In this document: positions 10,478 to 22,625 of the stretch, one piece after another | Position numbering within the stretch: position 1 is the stretch's first letter | Layout: each line of letters begins with the position of its first letter | NCBI GenBank assembly: GCA_963921195.1 | Contig: OY992536.1 | Location: 94,035,007-94,099,006, forward strand | Direction of reading: 5' to 3' | Length of the DNA: 64,000 nt | Source: Pegoplata infirma | Lineage: Eukaryota; Arthropoda; Insecta; Diptera; Anthomyiidae | Position numbers and translations under genes: made by a program | The notes under the pieces: generated by a model | Seen by the model: only the letters and a program-made list of their open reading frames with translations | What the model was told of the DNA's origin: nothing | Database searches by the model: none

Positions 10478-12976
10478 CCGAGTAAAAATAAACATATATA
10501 ACAATATATAACTTGATGCAAACATAATAAATAATATATGATTATACAGTGCGTGAGATATTTTCTAAATTTTTTAAATGCAGTCATATGTAGTTATATA
10601 TAGTTTAATCATGATTCCCCGAGTAAAAAAAAGTTATATGACGCAATATTTAATTATATGTGAACAGATATGCTTTTATGTAAATCCATATTAATTTTGA
10701 TCCGAAAATTGGCGGATCGAATATTATACGATTATATCAAATTCTATTATTTTTGATAAAATAATATCAAATTCGATTAAGTTTGATCCCAAAAATGGGT
10801 CTATCTAATTGTATTAAATCATATCTTATCTGTTAAAATTTGATAAATTTTTATATAATTGGATGAAATCTGATAAAATTTTTTGGAATTTTAACGTGAA
10901 ATTAGAAATTATTTTATCAGATTGGATTATCAATTAGAAGAGTTTTTATTGCATTCTTCGTAATTTTTTCGGGACTTAGCAAATTATTAAAAAATTTTTT
11001 CTAAAATCATTTATAAGGGATTTAAATTTTCCAAAAAATGTTTGTGTCTTAGAAAATTTAAAAACATTTTTTCGGAACTCAAAAACTTTTCAAAAAAATT
11101 AAATTTCTTATAAAAACATTTTCAATGATTTTTTTACTCCAAAAAAATTGCCAAAAAAAATTTTGTGTCCGGGACTTTGGAAAATTTTCATAAAATTTTT
11201 TAGGAATTTTTTTTTTAATTGTCCGGGACTTAGAAAATTTTGAAAAAATTTTTCGGGATATAATTATAAATAAAATCATATATCTTTTTATCTGCCATAC
11301 CCGAGTAAAAAAAAGTTATATGACGCAATATTTAATTATATATGAACAGATATGCTTTTATGTAAATCCATATTAATTTTGATCCGAAAATTGGCGGATC
11401 GAATATTATACGATTATATCAAATTCTATTATTTTTGATAAAATAATATCAAATTCGATTAAGTTTGATCCCAAAAATGGGTCTATCTAATTGTATTAAA
11501 TCATATCTTATCTGTTAAAATTAGATAAATTTTTATATAATTGGATGAAATCTGGTAAAATTTTTTGGAATTTTAAACGTGAAATTAGAAATTATTTTAT
11601 CAGATTGGATACATTATCAATTAGAACAGTTTTTATTGCATTCTTCGGAATTTTTTCGAGACTTAGCAAATTATTAAAAATTTGTAATTTTTATCTAAAA
11701 TCATTTATAAGGGATTTAAATTTTCCAAAAAATGTTTGTGTCTTAGAAAATTTAAAAACATTTTTTCGGAACTCAAAAACTTTTCAAAAAAATTAAATTT
11801 CTTATAAAAACATTTTCAATGATTTTTTTACTCCAAAAAAATTGCCAAAAAAATTTTGTGGCCGGGACTTTGGAAAATTTTCATAAAATTTTTTAGGACT
11901 TGAATTTTTTTTTTAATTGTCCGGGACTTAGAAAATTTTGAAAAATTTTTTCGGGATATAATTATAAATAAAATCATATATCTTTTTATCTGCCATATCT
12001 AAAAATTCCCGATCTTATATGTCATATCAAATTTCATATAGATCAGTATATAAATAGATATGAATATGTATGCTATCATATTAAAAAACAAGGAAAAATA
12101 CAATGCTATATATAAACTTATATGTCCATATCAAAGTTCATGCATAACCATATATAAATATAAATAACTATATAATAGCATATATGATTATATCAGATTT
12201 TTTTTACTCGGGTATCTAAAAATTCCCGACCTATATGTCATATAAAATTTCATATAGATCAGTATATAAATAGATATGAATATGTATGCTTTCATATTAA
12301 AAAAACAGGAAAAATGCAATGCTATATATAAACTTGTATGTCCATATCAAAGTTCATGCATAACCATATATAAATATAAATAACTATATAACAGCATATA
12401 TGATTATATCAGATCTTTTTTACTCGGGTCGGATTAAAAGGTGTACGACTGATATAATTATATAAAATGATATGGGGGTCAATACAAAATTTGATTTTCT
12501 GTATAATTTAACATAAAATTATATATAGCTTATTCTGTTCCATACAAAACTACATATGATTCCAATTAACCAAACATTTTCTAAGTTTTTTAGGCAAAGT
12601 ATAAGAAACTTTTAAAATGTTCCTAAACATTTTCTTGTTAGGGTTATGTATATCACCTATCTGGTTCGAAGCGTACCCAAACAATTTTTTTGTTTTAGAA
12701 AATTATGTTTGGTGAATGTATCGTTGACCTGTGGTGTGTCTCACCCAAACCCCAAAACACGAAGATTTTAGATGTTTTTATGCAATTAGATCTAATTGGA
12801 TCCACTGATATATGGCAGTGTCTGGTCAAAACTCGGATGAAATCGAATCGTATTTTATACACGTTGATCTTTTTTAATGCAAAAACATCCACCATTATTC
12901 GGATTAAATTGTGTATAAATATATATTGTGCTATATATCATTATATATTGCATCATATAAAAATTTTTACTCGGGT
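10478..12976. mobile_element. Nested cluster of CCCGAGTAAAAA-ended MITEs
   Basis: Left-type ends ([CC]CGAGTAAAAA) occur at 10478, 10618 and 11300. Right-type ends (TTTTTACTCGGG) finish near 12212, 12428 and 12975. The 10618-11298 sequence is a direct copy of the left part of the inner element, and 12213-12428 a direct copy of its right part. This is what insertion of one family member into another gives. Whether the outermost pair (10478/12976) is one older element or two solo ends is uncertain. Open frames at 11079 and 11545 are opposite-strand readings of the duplicated copies. Confidence 0.78.
11300..12212. mobile_element. Inner CCCGAGTAAAAA MITE, inserted in its own family member with TA duplication
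   Basis: The ends CCCGAGTAAAAA and TTTTTACTCGGG are exact inverted repeats. TA at 11298-11299 and TA at 12213-12214 form the TSD. Removing the insert restores CTGCCA-TA-TCTAAAAATTCC. That junction is present uninterrupted inside this same element near 11991-12010. TA target and short terminal repeats suggest a Tc1/mariner-mobilised MITE; that class is inferred. 913 bp, non-coding. Confidence 0.88.
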
Positions 12977-13800
12977 TTATATTTAGCATGCCAAAATTAA
13001 TAAAAATAATGTATCGCAAGATATTATGTTTTTATTTTATCATTTTTCAAAAGTTTTTTAATTTCGGTGGAAATTTTTTAAAAATTCAAAACTTTGCTTG
13101 AAGGACGCCACGGCTTAAAATGATCGGATTTGGCTCAAATAAAGCCTTAATGGAAGATTGTCTCTAGCTTTAGGAAAGAAATATATATATTTTTTGTAAA
13201 CAAATTCTTGAACGTAGGACAAAACGGTATTTTTTTCGTAAATTTTCAAATAGCAATATCTCGAAAACTGTTTGACCTATTTTATTTTTTCATTTTAAAA
13301 AATTTTTAATTTTGTTGGAAATTTTTTAAAAATTTGGCTTAATTTAAGTCTAAATGAAAGATTGTCTTCAGCTTTATGAAAGTGTCGAAAGGAAAGAAAT
13401 TTCGATATTTTTTGTAAAAAAAATTATTGAATGTAGGAAAAAACTGACATATTTTGCAAATTTCAAATAGCGATATCTCGAAAATCGCTATCATATTTGT
13501 GTTTAAAGCATCAAAATCATCAAAACGTGGAAGGAAATTTTGATATTTTTTGTAAAAAAAAATCTTGAACGTCCATTTTTCGCAAATTTTAAATAGCAAT
13601 ATCTCTAAAACTGCTCGACCGATTTTAAAATTTTTTTTTGATATTTGTGTTCAGAGCATCAAATTTAATAAATATGGAATATCAAAGTTTTTATTTAATA
13701 TCAAAATTTTTATTTAATTTATGAAATATCAAAATTTTTATTTAATTTATGTATTTTTTTTTTAATTTCCAAAAATTCTAAACTTTGATCACCGGCCTCT
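12977..13800. repeat. Diffuse degenerate repeats, no gene
   Basis: Three or more imperfect copies of TTTTTGTAAA..AA.TCTTGAACGT, a TTTTCGCAAATTTT-like tract, AATAGC.ATATCTC.AAAA and TG.TCGACC.ATTTTA. They relate to 10.0-10.45 kb. The open frame at 13339-13599 (minus) lies within these. Confidence 0.55.
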
Positions 13801-15626
13801 ACACTCAAAAAAAAAAAAAACTTGTAAAATAACAAGAAAAACGTGTTTATTTTTTGCTACCTTCTATTTGACATGAATTCCTTGTTATTTTACAAGATTT
13901 TAACCAATAATTTTGTAATTTTACAAGCTTTTTAACAATAAAATTGTAAATTTAAAAATTTTTTGATGCGATAAAACATACAAGGAGGTTTCGTAACTTT
14001 TTTAGATTTTTAGCTACCTCCTATTTTACGAGAATTCCTAGTAAAAATTACGAGCTTTTTTGTGATTTTCGAGTTTTTTACCAAAAAAATTGTAAATTTA
14101 CAAATATTTTGGCGCAATAAAACTTACAAGGATTTACTAATTTAAAAAAAAAAAAAAAAACCATTAAAATTTGTAAAATTACAAAAAAAAATTGTAAAAT
14201 TAAAAAAAAAAAAATTAAATTTCGATAAAATTTTTTTTTTTGTTAAAATGAGGAAAACTGGCAAATATTGATAAAATGGGATTCCAAAACTTTTTCTAAT
14301 AATTTGACAAGTTTTTTTTTGTGTGTACGTTTTAATTTAATCCAATTGGCCTCAAATTTATACCACATAAGTTTTAGGCTTTGTAGAATAAAAATTTGCT
14401 CGGACATTCAAAATCCGAAGAGTAAATTTTTTGCCAAAAATATACCACACACAAAAAAAATCTTGTCAAATTACTAGAAAAAGTTTCGTAATCCCATTTT
14501 ACCAATATTTGACAGTTTTCCTTGTTTTTTAATAAAACATTTTCGATAGATTTTTTTTTTTTTGTAATTTTACAATTTTTATACCCTCCACTCTAGTGAT
14601 AGAGGGTATATATAAGTTTGTCATTCTGTTTGTAACTCATCGAAATATCGATCTGGGACCCCATAAAGTATATATATTCATGATGCCCGATCGATTTTAA
14701 GACATTCTAGCGATGTCCGTCTGTCCGTCTGTCTGTCTGTCTGTCTGTGGAAAATGCTGTCGCGGACAAAATATTGCACAGAGATGACTGAAACTTAACA
14801 TATTTATTGGAAGTTCTCCCGAGAAGTTTGGTATTGCATTTGAGCGATATCGGTTCAGCGGTTCAAAAGTTATGAACGAAAATGTAAGCACACCTCAAAA
14901 ATTTCAGTATATTCAACATAACCTAAAAATACAAAATGCTTTAATTCGGCTTCTGGTTGACATATGTGAACATAATTGAACACCAAATGGTATTTAAACA
15001 AGTACGAACACAAAAAAAAAATCGCGGATTTTTTTTACCAAAATTTTTTTTCGCAAAATTTTTTTTCGCAAAATTTTTTTTTTCAAAATTTTTTTTTTTT
15101 TCAAAAATTTTTTTTTTTTTCAAAAGTAATTTCCTTTTAAATAAAGTTTTTTGCAATAATCTTTTTTAAATTGTGGAGGGTATCACTACATTCGGCTAGG
15201 CCGAATTTAACTTTTTTACTTGTTTTTTGTAATTTTAAAATTTTTCACCTTTTTAACAAAAAAATAAATTAGCAAATTCACAAGAATTCCTTATAAGTTT
15301 TATTTTGCCAAAAAAGTTGCAAATTTACAATTTTATTAGTAAAAAGCTTGTAAAATTACAAAAAAGCTCGTAATTTTTACTAGGAATTTTTGTAAAATAG
15401 GAGGTAGCAAAAAATCTAGAAAAATCACGAGACCGAGTTTTATCGCGAGTTTTATCGCGTCAAAAAATTGTAAATTTACAATTTTTTTGGCAAAAAGCTT
15501 GTAAAATTACAAAATTATTGGTAAAAAACTTGTAAAGTTACAAGAAATTCTTGTCAAATAACAGGTAGCAAAAAATAAAAGTAACGTTTTTCTTATCATT
15601 TTACATGGGGTTTTTTTTTGGAGTGC
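13801..15626. mobile_element. Long palindromic MITE interrupted by a mini-me/Helentron-like element
   Basis: The ends ACACTCAAAAAAAA and TTTTTTTTTGGAGTG are inverted. Inside, AATAACAAGAAAAACGT, TTTTTGCTACCTTCTATTTG and TTGTAAATTTAC-type blocks on the left pair with CAAATAACAGGTAGCAAAAA and related blocks on the right. The Helentron-like insert (14581-15222) sits in the right half. Without it the element is about 1.2 kb. No coding sequence and no clear TSD. Confidence 0.78.
14581..15222 (+). mobile_element. Mini-me-bearing Helentron-like element, copy A (most complete)
   Basis: It starts with a short hairpin (ATACCCTC...GAGGGTAT) and a TATATATA run. The mini-me core CGATCGATTTTAAGACATTC / TAGCGATG follows, then a GTCY microsatellite (GTCCGTCTGTCTGTCTGTC, 14714-14748). 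The middle has GAGCGATATCGGTTCAGCGG. It ends with GTGGAGGGTAT, the hairpin TTCGGCTAGGCCGAA and a TTTTTTACTTG tail. Mini-me elements and their link to non-autonomous Helentrons are established for Diptera; the assignment here is by that resemblance. It inserts between T residues with no TSD, as Helentrons do. Open frames at 14697-15169 lie wholly inside it and are not genes. Confidence 0.82.
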
Positions 15627-15989
15627 ACACTTTATTTAGCTAAAAGCTCTTATTTGTGAAAATTTACCAAAAATCCAGTTTTTTTGAAAATGCTGTTGTA
15701 AAGCCACAGTTGTGAACAAAATTTGCTAGCAAAAGTCAAGATTTTTTTCATTCTACTCATTTTGAATTTCTGTAAAAATTTAATATGGATTTTGTTATTG
15801 TGCCGCTCTCAATAGCAACATATTAAAAACGTGAGTTAAACATTTGAATATGAAAATCGTTTTCAATACTTAACGCCTTTACCTTCCTTTTTGTAGCATA
15901 AGGAAAATATTTTTCAGGATTTTTTTATTTTTAAAAAGTTATGCCAAGCAAAATTTGATGGCAGTAACAATAAAAACGGGAACGTGGAA
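15627..15989. other. Spacer, nothing recognised
   Basis: AT-rich single-copy-looking sequence between the palindromic element and minisatellite A; no feature supported. Confidence 0.5.
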
Positions 15990-16665
15990 GTTTTCTTTAG
16001 GAAAAAAAAGTTCATAGTTAACTATGAAGCTTTTCTGTTGTAAAAAGTTCACAGTTAACTGTGAAGCTTTTCTATAGTAAAAAGTTCACAGTTAACTATG
16101 AAACTTTTTTATAGTAAAAAATTATCAGTTAACTGTGAATCTTTTCTATAATAAAAAGATCATAGTAAACAATGAAGCTTTTTTATAGTAAAAAGTTCAC
16201 AGTTAACTTTTCTGTAGTAAAAAGCTCACAGTTAACTGTGAATCTTTTCTATAGTAAAAAGTTCACAGTTAGCTGTGACACTTTTCTATAGTAAAAAGTT
16301 CACAGTTAACTGTGAAACTTTTTTTTAGTAAAAAGTTCACAGTTAACTGTAAAGTTTTTCTAAAGTAAATAGTTTACAGTTAACTGTGAAGCTTTTCTGT
16401 ACTAAAAAGTTCACAGTTAACTGTGAAACTTTTCTATAGTAAAAAATTCACAGTTAACTGTAAAGCTTTGCTATGGTAAAAAGCTTTTCTATAGTAAAAA
16501 GTTTACATGTAATTGTAAAGCTTTTTCTAAGTAAAAAGTTTACAGTTAACTATGAAACTTTTCTATAGTAAAAAGTTCACATTTAATTGTGAAAAATTTC
16601 TATAGTGAAAAAATCATAGTAAACTGTTAAGCTTTTCTATAATATAAAGTCCACAGGTAATTGGA
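15990..16665 (-). repeat. Minisatellite A, array 2 (inverted relative to array 1)
   Basis: About 17 copies of the reverse complement of the 37-bp unit: TTTTCTATAGTAAAAAGTT followed by CACAGTTAACTGTG. Divergence between copies is similar to array 1. It ends abruptly in sequence related to one end of the 3266-3998 MITE. Confidence 0.92.
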
Positions 16666-16745
16666 AAGCTTTGTAATTGGTAACAAGTGGTTATTACCTT
16701 GTAATGCAAATAGTAATGAGCTTTTTATAAAGTTTTGCTGGTCAT
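16666..16745 (-). mobile_element. Partial end of the CCCAGCAAAACTT MITE family
   Basis: ATTACCTTGTAATGCAAA and the terminal AAGTTTTGCTGG match one end of the MITE at 3266-3998; the rest is absent. Confidence 0.45.
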
Positions 16746-17446
16746 GGATTATGAATTCTATAACTATTTGTCAGTAGTTCTTTTTAAAAATGTTTATAAA
16801 TTGAATATAACCTAACTGATATGGCACTTTATTTAAAATTGATTGACAATTGGCAATTGTCAATGTTAACTGAAGAATGTCAATATAAAAAATCGTGATT
16901 ATTTTCAAATTATTTAAAATTTTTTGGCAAACATGAAAATAAATGATGAATGCTCGCCGCAGTCAGCCTCATATAGAAAAGGCGTTTTAACAATTGACAA
17001 AAAAATTTACACACAAACTGAAGGTGTAAAAGCGTGTGGTTTACTTTTAGTATTATTATTTTTCAATAAATTTTATTTTTAGTAATAAAATTTTATTACA
17101 AAAATTTTTCAACAAAAAATCACGTTTTATTTGTTAGAAAAAGGGAATTAAAAATTGAAACGTGAATTTTGAAAAGGGATTATGTCTTTAATTTCTATTT
17201 TTTTTTGTTTAGGGGACATAATCAAACTTAACACAGAAATAAAATGTGTAATATTAATATTATCGTATTAACAACAACTTTAATTGCATTGACAAATATA
17301 AATATATTTAAAACAGAAAAATAATTTTTTTGAAAATTATTCTATAAGAAGTCATAGTTTTAATTACTAAAGGAAATAATGACCTCGAGCTAAAATAAAC
17401 CTACTTAAAATATGTATTGACAAATAACATAATTGATTTTGTTTAG
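16746..17446. other. AT-rich spacer without recognised genes
   Basis: Nothing beyond A/T-rich sequence is supported. Confidence 0.5.
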
Positions 17447-17716
17447 TTAACAACACAGTTTGTCAATACAATTAAATTATTTGTTAATACGTAAGTACTT
17501 TTACCGAAAATGAGCCAGTAATATAAATAACGTTTCGAAAGATGGGTCCTTTTTGAAATGAATTTACAAAAATTCGTTTTTTTAACAACACAGTTTGTCA
17601 ATACAATTAAATTATTTGTTAATATGACATTATTGTAATTGAAAATGAGCCAACAACCAAAAATTAAGGGGTTCAAATTGAAAAAATGCAGAAGAAAAAT
17701 TTAATTTCTAAAAATT
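17447..17716 (+). repeat. Two-copy ~135-bp tandem duplication
   Basis: TTAACAACACAGTTTGTCAA with ACAATTAAATTATTTGTTAA occurs at 17447 and 17582, followed in both by GAAAATGAGCCA. The minus-strand open frame 17443-17676 spans the duplication. The end of copy 2 (AAAAAATGCAGAAGAAAAAT, near 17680) also appears near 27412 on the far side of the 18.2-27.0 kb insertion complex. Confidence 0.75.
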
Positions 17717-18201
17717 ATAGACATTTCTGGTATTTTTGTTCTAACTACCTTTTGTAAGATTAGGCCTTTTTGAAATTAGTTTATAAAAATTCGTTTAAAT
17801 AAGAACTGATCTTTCAAATACCGAACTCTGACAAAATGGTTTGGTCAGACACTAATGTGCACGATTGAAAATTTACAAAAAATTGAGTTAAGTCCTTTTT
17901 AAAATAAAGTGGTTCTTAAATTTTAATTTCGTGGTTAGAAAAAACCCCTACACCCAAAAAGTTTATTTTATGTCAATTTTTAATTAAATATTAGTTTTTA
18001 ATAAACAAACACAAATATTGTTTATTTCAATTTTAATTTTAATATTAATTAAACAAAAAAACTGTTCGGTCTGTTAACTAAATATTGATATTTTTCATAT
18101 CAATTAAATTTGGATTTTTTTGGTCATCTATAAATTGTTGCAATAATTTAGTTATTTATTTAAAAAAAAAATATTATTACTTTTATGATTCCGGTATTTT
18201 T
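17717..18201. other. AT-rich spacer, nothing recognised
   Basis: A/T-rich tracts with TTAATTAAA-like repeats lead up to the mini-me copy; no element boundary is secure. Confidence 0.45.
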
Positions 18202-18589
18202 ATACCCTCCACTTAGTGGTAGAGGGTATATATAAGTTTGTCATTCCGTTTGTAACTCATCGAAATATCGGTCTATATATTATTGATCAGTGATCGATTT
18301 TAAGACATTCTAGCGATGTCCGTCTATCTGTCCGTCTGTGGAAATGGTGATAACGGCCAAATTATTTAACAGATATGACAAGACTTAGCATATTTACTTT
18401 TTGTAGTCCTACGTAGTTTTGTATTGCATTTGAGCGAAATCGGTTCAGCGGTTCAAAAGTTATGAAAGAAAATGTAAGGTCAACTCGAAAATTTTGGTAA
18501 ATTCAACATAACCTAAAAACACAAAATTCTTTAATTCGACTGCTTGTTGACACAAGTGAACAGAATTCATCACCGAATTGTATTTAAAC
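18202..18589 (+). mobile_element. Mini-me/Helentron-like element, copy B, 5' part
   Basis: It shows the hairpin start (ATACCCTC...GAGGGTAT), TATATATA, CGATTTTAAGACATTCTAGC, GATGTCCGTCTATCTGTCC and the GAGCGAAATCGGTTCAGCGG block in the same order as copy A. It stops at ATTTAAAC (18582-18589), where the foldback element begins. The rest continues at 26833. Confidence 0.85.
18582..18589 (+). other. 8-bp target-site duplication, left copy
   Basis: ATTTAAAC abuts the left terminus of the foldback element and is repeated exactly at 26833-26840. Undisturbed copy A reads GTATTTAAACAAGTACGAAC at this place, so the pre-insertion site is known. Confidence 0.9.
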
Positions 18590-18715
18590 CAGAGCCTGCG
18601 GTCAGAACCGGGAAGCTCGAGTACCCGGGAACTCGTCTACCCGGGAAGCTCAACTACCCGGGATTGCTACCCGGGTAGTTGAGCTACCCGGGTAGTTGAA
18701 ATTAACTTTTTTTAC
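18590..18715 (+). repeat. Left tip of foldback element (GC-rich palindromic terminal repeat)
   Basis: After CAGAGCC come repeated ACCCGGGA/TACCCGGGTA blocks joined by GCTCGAG, CTCGTC, GCTCAAC and GTTGAGC, ending GGGTAGTTGAAATTAAC. The right tip reads the same in reverse complement with a few differences just inside the end. This is far more GC-rich than its surroundings. The many SmaI-type CCCGGG dyads could be transposase-binding sites (inference). Confidence 0.85.
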
Positions 18716-18839
18716 GTTTAAAACCGTGTAAAATCTAAACTATTATTGGAAAGTATAGCAAAGTTATATAAATTTGAATGGTGAGATTGCAAGGAATAAC
18801 CTCACAAAATTTTGTGCAAATTTAACTTGAACTGTGGCT

Positions 18840-21800
18840 TCGGCACACAACTACCCGTCTCGGCTCGTCCACTTTCCATACAAATATGTGAAAAAGTGTA
18901 CAATTTTCAAGTTTAAAGTCATTTTATGAAAAATGTTTCAAAAAGACTTGGTAAAAAAATTACATGGCTGTAATCGGCTTATAATTTTTATCACTTGTTT
19001 AAAATTTCAGAACAATCCGATGAAAATTGGGTCCTGGCTAAACAACTACCCGTCTCGGCTCGTCCACTTTCCATACAAATGTGTGAAAAAGTGTACAATT
19101 TTCAAGTTTGAAGTTATTTTATGAAAAATTTTTCAAAAAAACTTGTTAAAAAAATTACATGGCTAGAATGGGTATAGAGTATTGAATATTTGTTTAAAAT
19201 TTGAAAAGAATCCGATGAAAATTGTGGCATGGCCAAACTACTACCCGACTACCCGTCTAGGCTAGTCTACTTAAAAAAAAAAAATTTTAAAAATCCAAAA
19301 AAAAAAAATATTTTTTTTTTACTAATTAGTATTGACCATATTCAAGGACACCAAATTTAAAATTTTAGTGCAATCCGATGAATTTTGTGGCATTGGCGAA
19401 CTACTACCCGTCCCAGCTCGTCCAATTTCCATACAAATGTGTGAAAATGTGTATAATTTGCCTGTTTGAAGTCATTTTATGACAAAAATTGTCACAGAGA
19501 CTTGTTAAAAAAATTATATAGCTGGAATCGGAATATAATTGTGATTACTTGTTTTAAATTTCAAAAGAATCCGATGAAAATTGTGGCCTGTCCAAACTAC
19601 TACCCGACTACCCGTCTCGGCTAGACCACTTAAAAAAATGAAAAAGATCAAAAAAAAAAAAAAAAAATTCTTTTTTTACTAATTCGAATTGACTATATTC
19701 AAATACACCAAATTTCAAATTTTAGTGCAATCCGATGAATTTTGTGGCCTGGACATACTACTACCCGTCCCGGCTCGTCCAGTCTCCATACAAATGTGTG
19801 AATAAGTGTACAATTTTTAAGTTTGAAGTCATTTTATGACAAAAATTTCAAAGATACTTGTTAAAAAAATTACATGGCTGGAATAGGCTTATAATTGTTA
19901 TTACTTGTTTAAAATTTCAAAAGAATCCGATGAAAATTGTGGCCTGGCCATACTACTACCCGTCCCGGCTCGTCCACTTTCCATACAAATGTGTTAAAAA
20001 GTGTACAATTTTCAAGTTTGAAGTCATTTAATGAAAAATTTTTAAGAAAGACTTGTTTAAAAAATTACATATCTGGCATCGGCTTATAATTGTTATTACT
20101 TGTTTAAAATTTCAAAAGAATCCTATGAAAATTGTGGCCTCGCCATGCTACTACCCGTCCCGGCTCGACCACTTTCCATACAAATGTGTGAAAAAGTGTA
20201 CAATTTTCAAGTTTGATGTCATTTTATGACAAAAATTTCAAAAAGACTTGTTAAAAAAATTACATGGCTGGAATCGGCTTATAATTGTAATTACTTGTTT
20301 AAAATTTCAAAAGAATCCGACGAAAATTGTGGCCTGGCCATACTACTACCCGTCCCGGCTCGTCCACTTTCCATACAAATGTGTGAAAAAGTGTACAATT
20401 TTCAAGTTTGAAGTCATTTTATGAACAATTTTTCAAAGAGACTTGTTAAAAAAATTACATGGCTGGAATCGGCTTATAATTGTTATTACTTGTTTAAAAT
20501 TTCAAAAGAATCCGATGAAAATTGTGGCCTGGCCATACTACTACCCGTCCCGGCTCGTCCACTTTCCATACAAATGTGTGAAAAAGTGTACAATTTTCAA
20601 GTTTGAAGTCATTTTATGAAAAAATTTTCAAAGAGACTTGTTAAAAAAAAAACATGCCTGGAATCGATATATAATAGCGATTACTTGTTAAAAATTCCAA
20701 AAGAATCCGATGCAAATTGTGGCCTGGCCAAACTACTACCCGACTACCCGTCTAGGCTAGTCTACTTTAAAAAAAAAAAATTAAAAAATCAAAAAAAAAT
20801 ATTTTTTTTTTTTACTAATTAGTATTGACTATATTCAAGGACACCAAATTTCAAATTTTAGTGCAATCCGATGAATTTTGTGGCCTGGACATACTACTAC
20901 CCGTCCCGGCTCGTCCACTTTCCATACAAATGTGTGAAAAAGTGTACAATTTTCAAGTTTGAAGTCATTTTATGAAAATTTTTTAAAAAAGACTTGTTAA
21001 AAAAATTACATGGCTGACATTGGCATATTATTGTTATTACTTGTTTAAAATTTCAAAAGAATCCGATGAAAATTGTGGTCTGGCCATACTACTACCCGTC
21101 CCGGCTCGTCCACTTTCCATACAAATGTGTGAAAAAGTGTACAATTTTCAAGTTTGATGTCTTTTTATGACAAAAATTTCAAAGAGACTTGTTAAAAAAA
21201 TTACATGGCTGGAATCGGCTTATAATTGTAATTACTTGTTTAAAATTTCAAAAGAATCCGACGAAAATTGTGGTCTGGCCATACTACTACCCGTTCCGGC
21301 TCGTCCACTTTCCATACAAATGTGTGAAATAGTGTACAATTTTCAAGTTGGAAGTCATTTTAAGAAACATTTTTAAAAAAGACTTGTTAAAATAATTACA
21401 TGGCTGGAATCGGCTTATAATTGTTAACACTTGTGTAAAATTTCATAAGAATCCGATGAAAATTGTGGCCTGTCCATACTACTACCCGTCCCGGCTCGTC
21501 TACTTTCCATACAAATGTGTGAGAAAGTGTACAATTTTCAAGTTTGAAGTCATTTTATGAGAAAATGTTCAAAAAGACTTGTTTAAAAAAATTACATGGC
21601 TATAATCAGCATATAATTGTGGTTACTTGTTTAAAATTTTAAAAGAATCCGATGAAAATTTTGGCCTGGCCAAACTACTACCCGACTACCCGTCTCGGGT
21701 AGTCCACTCAAAAAAAATTTTAAAAATCCGAAAAAAAAATATTTTTTTTTTACTAATTAAAATTGACTATATTTAAGGACACCAAATTTTAGTGCAACCC

Positions 21801-22080
21801 GAAGAATTTTGTGGCATTAGCGAACTACTACCCGTCCCAGCTCGTCCACTTTCCATACAAATGTGTGAAAAAGTGTAAAATTTTCAAGTTTGATGTCATT
21901 TTATGACAAAAATTTCAAAAAGACTTGTTAAAAAAATTACATGGCTGGAATCGGCTTATAATCGTGATTACTTGTTAAAAGTTTCGAAAGAATCCGATGA
22001 AAATTGTGGCCTGACCAAACTACTACCCTTCTCAGCTCGTCCACGTTCCACACAATTGTGAGAAAAAGTGAATTTTTTTT
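18840..22080 (+). repeat. Left arm array of foldback element
   Basis: Order from the tip is A A B A B A A A A A B A A A A B A A (read by eye). A-module landmarks are ACTACCCGTC[CT]CGGCTCGT, CCATACAAATGTGTGAAAAA, GTGTACAATTTTCAAGTTTG, ATTACATGGCTGGAATCGGC and AATCCGATGAAAATTGTGGC. Open frames of about 61 codons recur here because the unit happens to lack stops in one frame; they are artefacts of repetition. Confidence 0.9.
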
Positions 22081-22625
22081 GGTTTGATGTTGTTTGTTGA
22101 TGTTTTTGTGAATAGTATGTTTGTATTTAAAGAGATATTCGAAAAGTTAGCAGTTGGAAAAATAATCCAATAGTTTACTTTCAGTTAAAGTTCAAACAAG
22201 TTTTGAGCAATTTTACTAATCCAATGATATTTGCGGTAATCCAAACGTAGACTGATAAATTACACAAATTTTGGCTGCTTTATATACCGTTTTTTTGTCA
22301 TCAAAATCACTACCTAAAATGCGATGTAACATATTTTTTACAACTTCTCGCGAAATATTTAACAAAAGTCAATAAAATTGTCTATCATAAAACCATATTC
22401 TTAAAAAAATGTGCGCACTTGTAAGTGAAACTAACTACCTATCATAAAACTCTATCATAAAACTGTATAAGAGCAGGTAGTACTTATATTCAGAATATAT
22501 TAAGATGTTTGTTTATTTAAATGCGACTGGACCCTTTTTAAGCATAGTAAAAAGTGAAATTACGTTTTAGAACTTAATAGAAATTGCCACACACACAATG
22601 TAGTACACATTTTGGGATACAAGAG
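22081..22625. other. Central spacer of foldback element
   Basis: About 540 bp of non-repetitive AT-rich sequence joins the arms. The longest frames are short and show no DDE, zinc-finger or hAT dimerisation features, so this copy looks non-autonomous. AATAATCCAATAGTTTACTT at about 22170 resembles an internal tract of the Tc1-type MITEs (near 9065 and 31080). Confidence 0.7.

Noticed and set aside
14697..15169. Open frames in the mini-me/Helentron-like copies (also at 56358-56994 and 61704-61992)
   Set aside because: Short, partly made of the GTCY microsatellite or T-runs, and mirrored between copies because the DNA is duplicated; no Rep or helicase motif.
16666..16745. Complete second copy of the CCCAGCAAAACTT MITE
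   Set aside because: Only one end is recognisable; kept as a low-confidence fragment.
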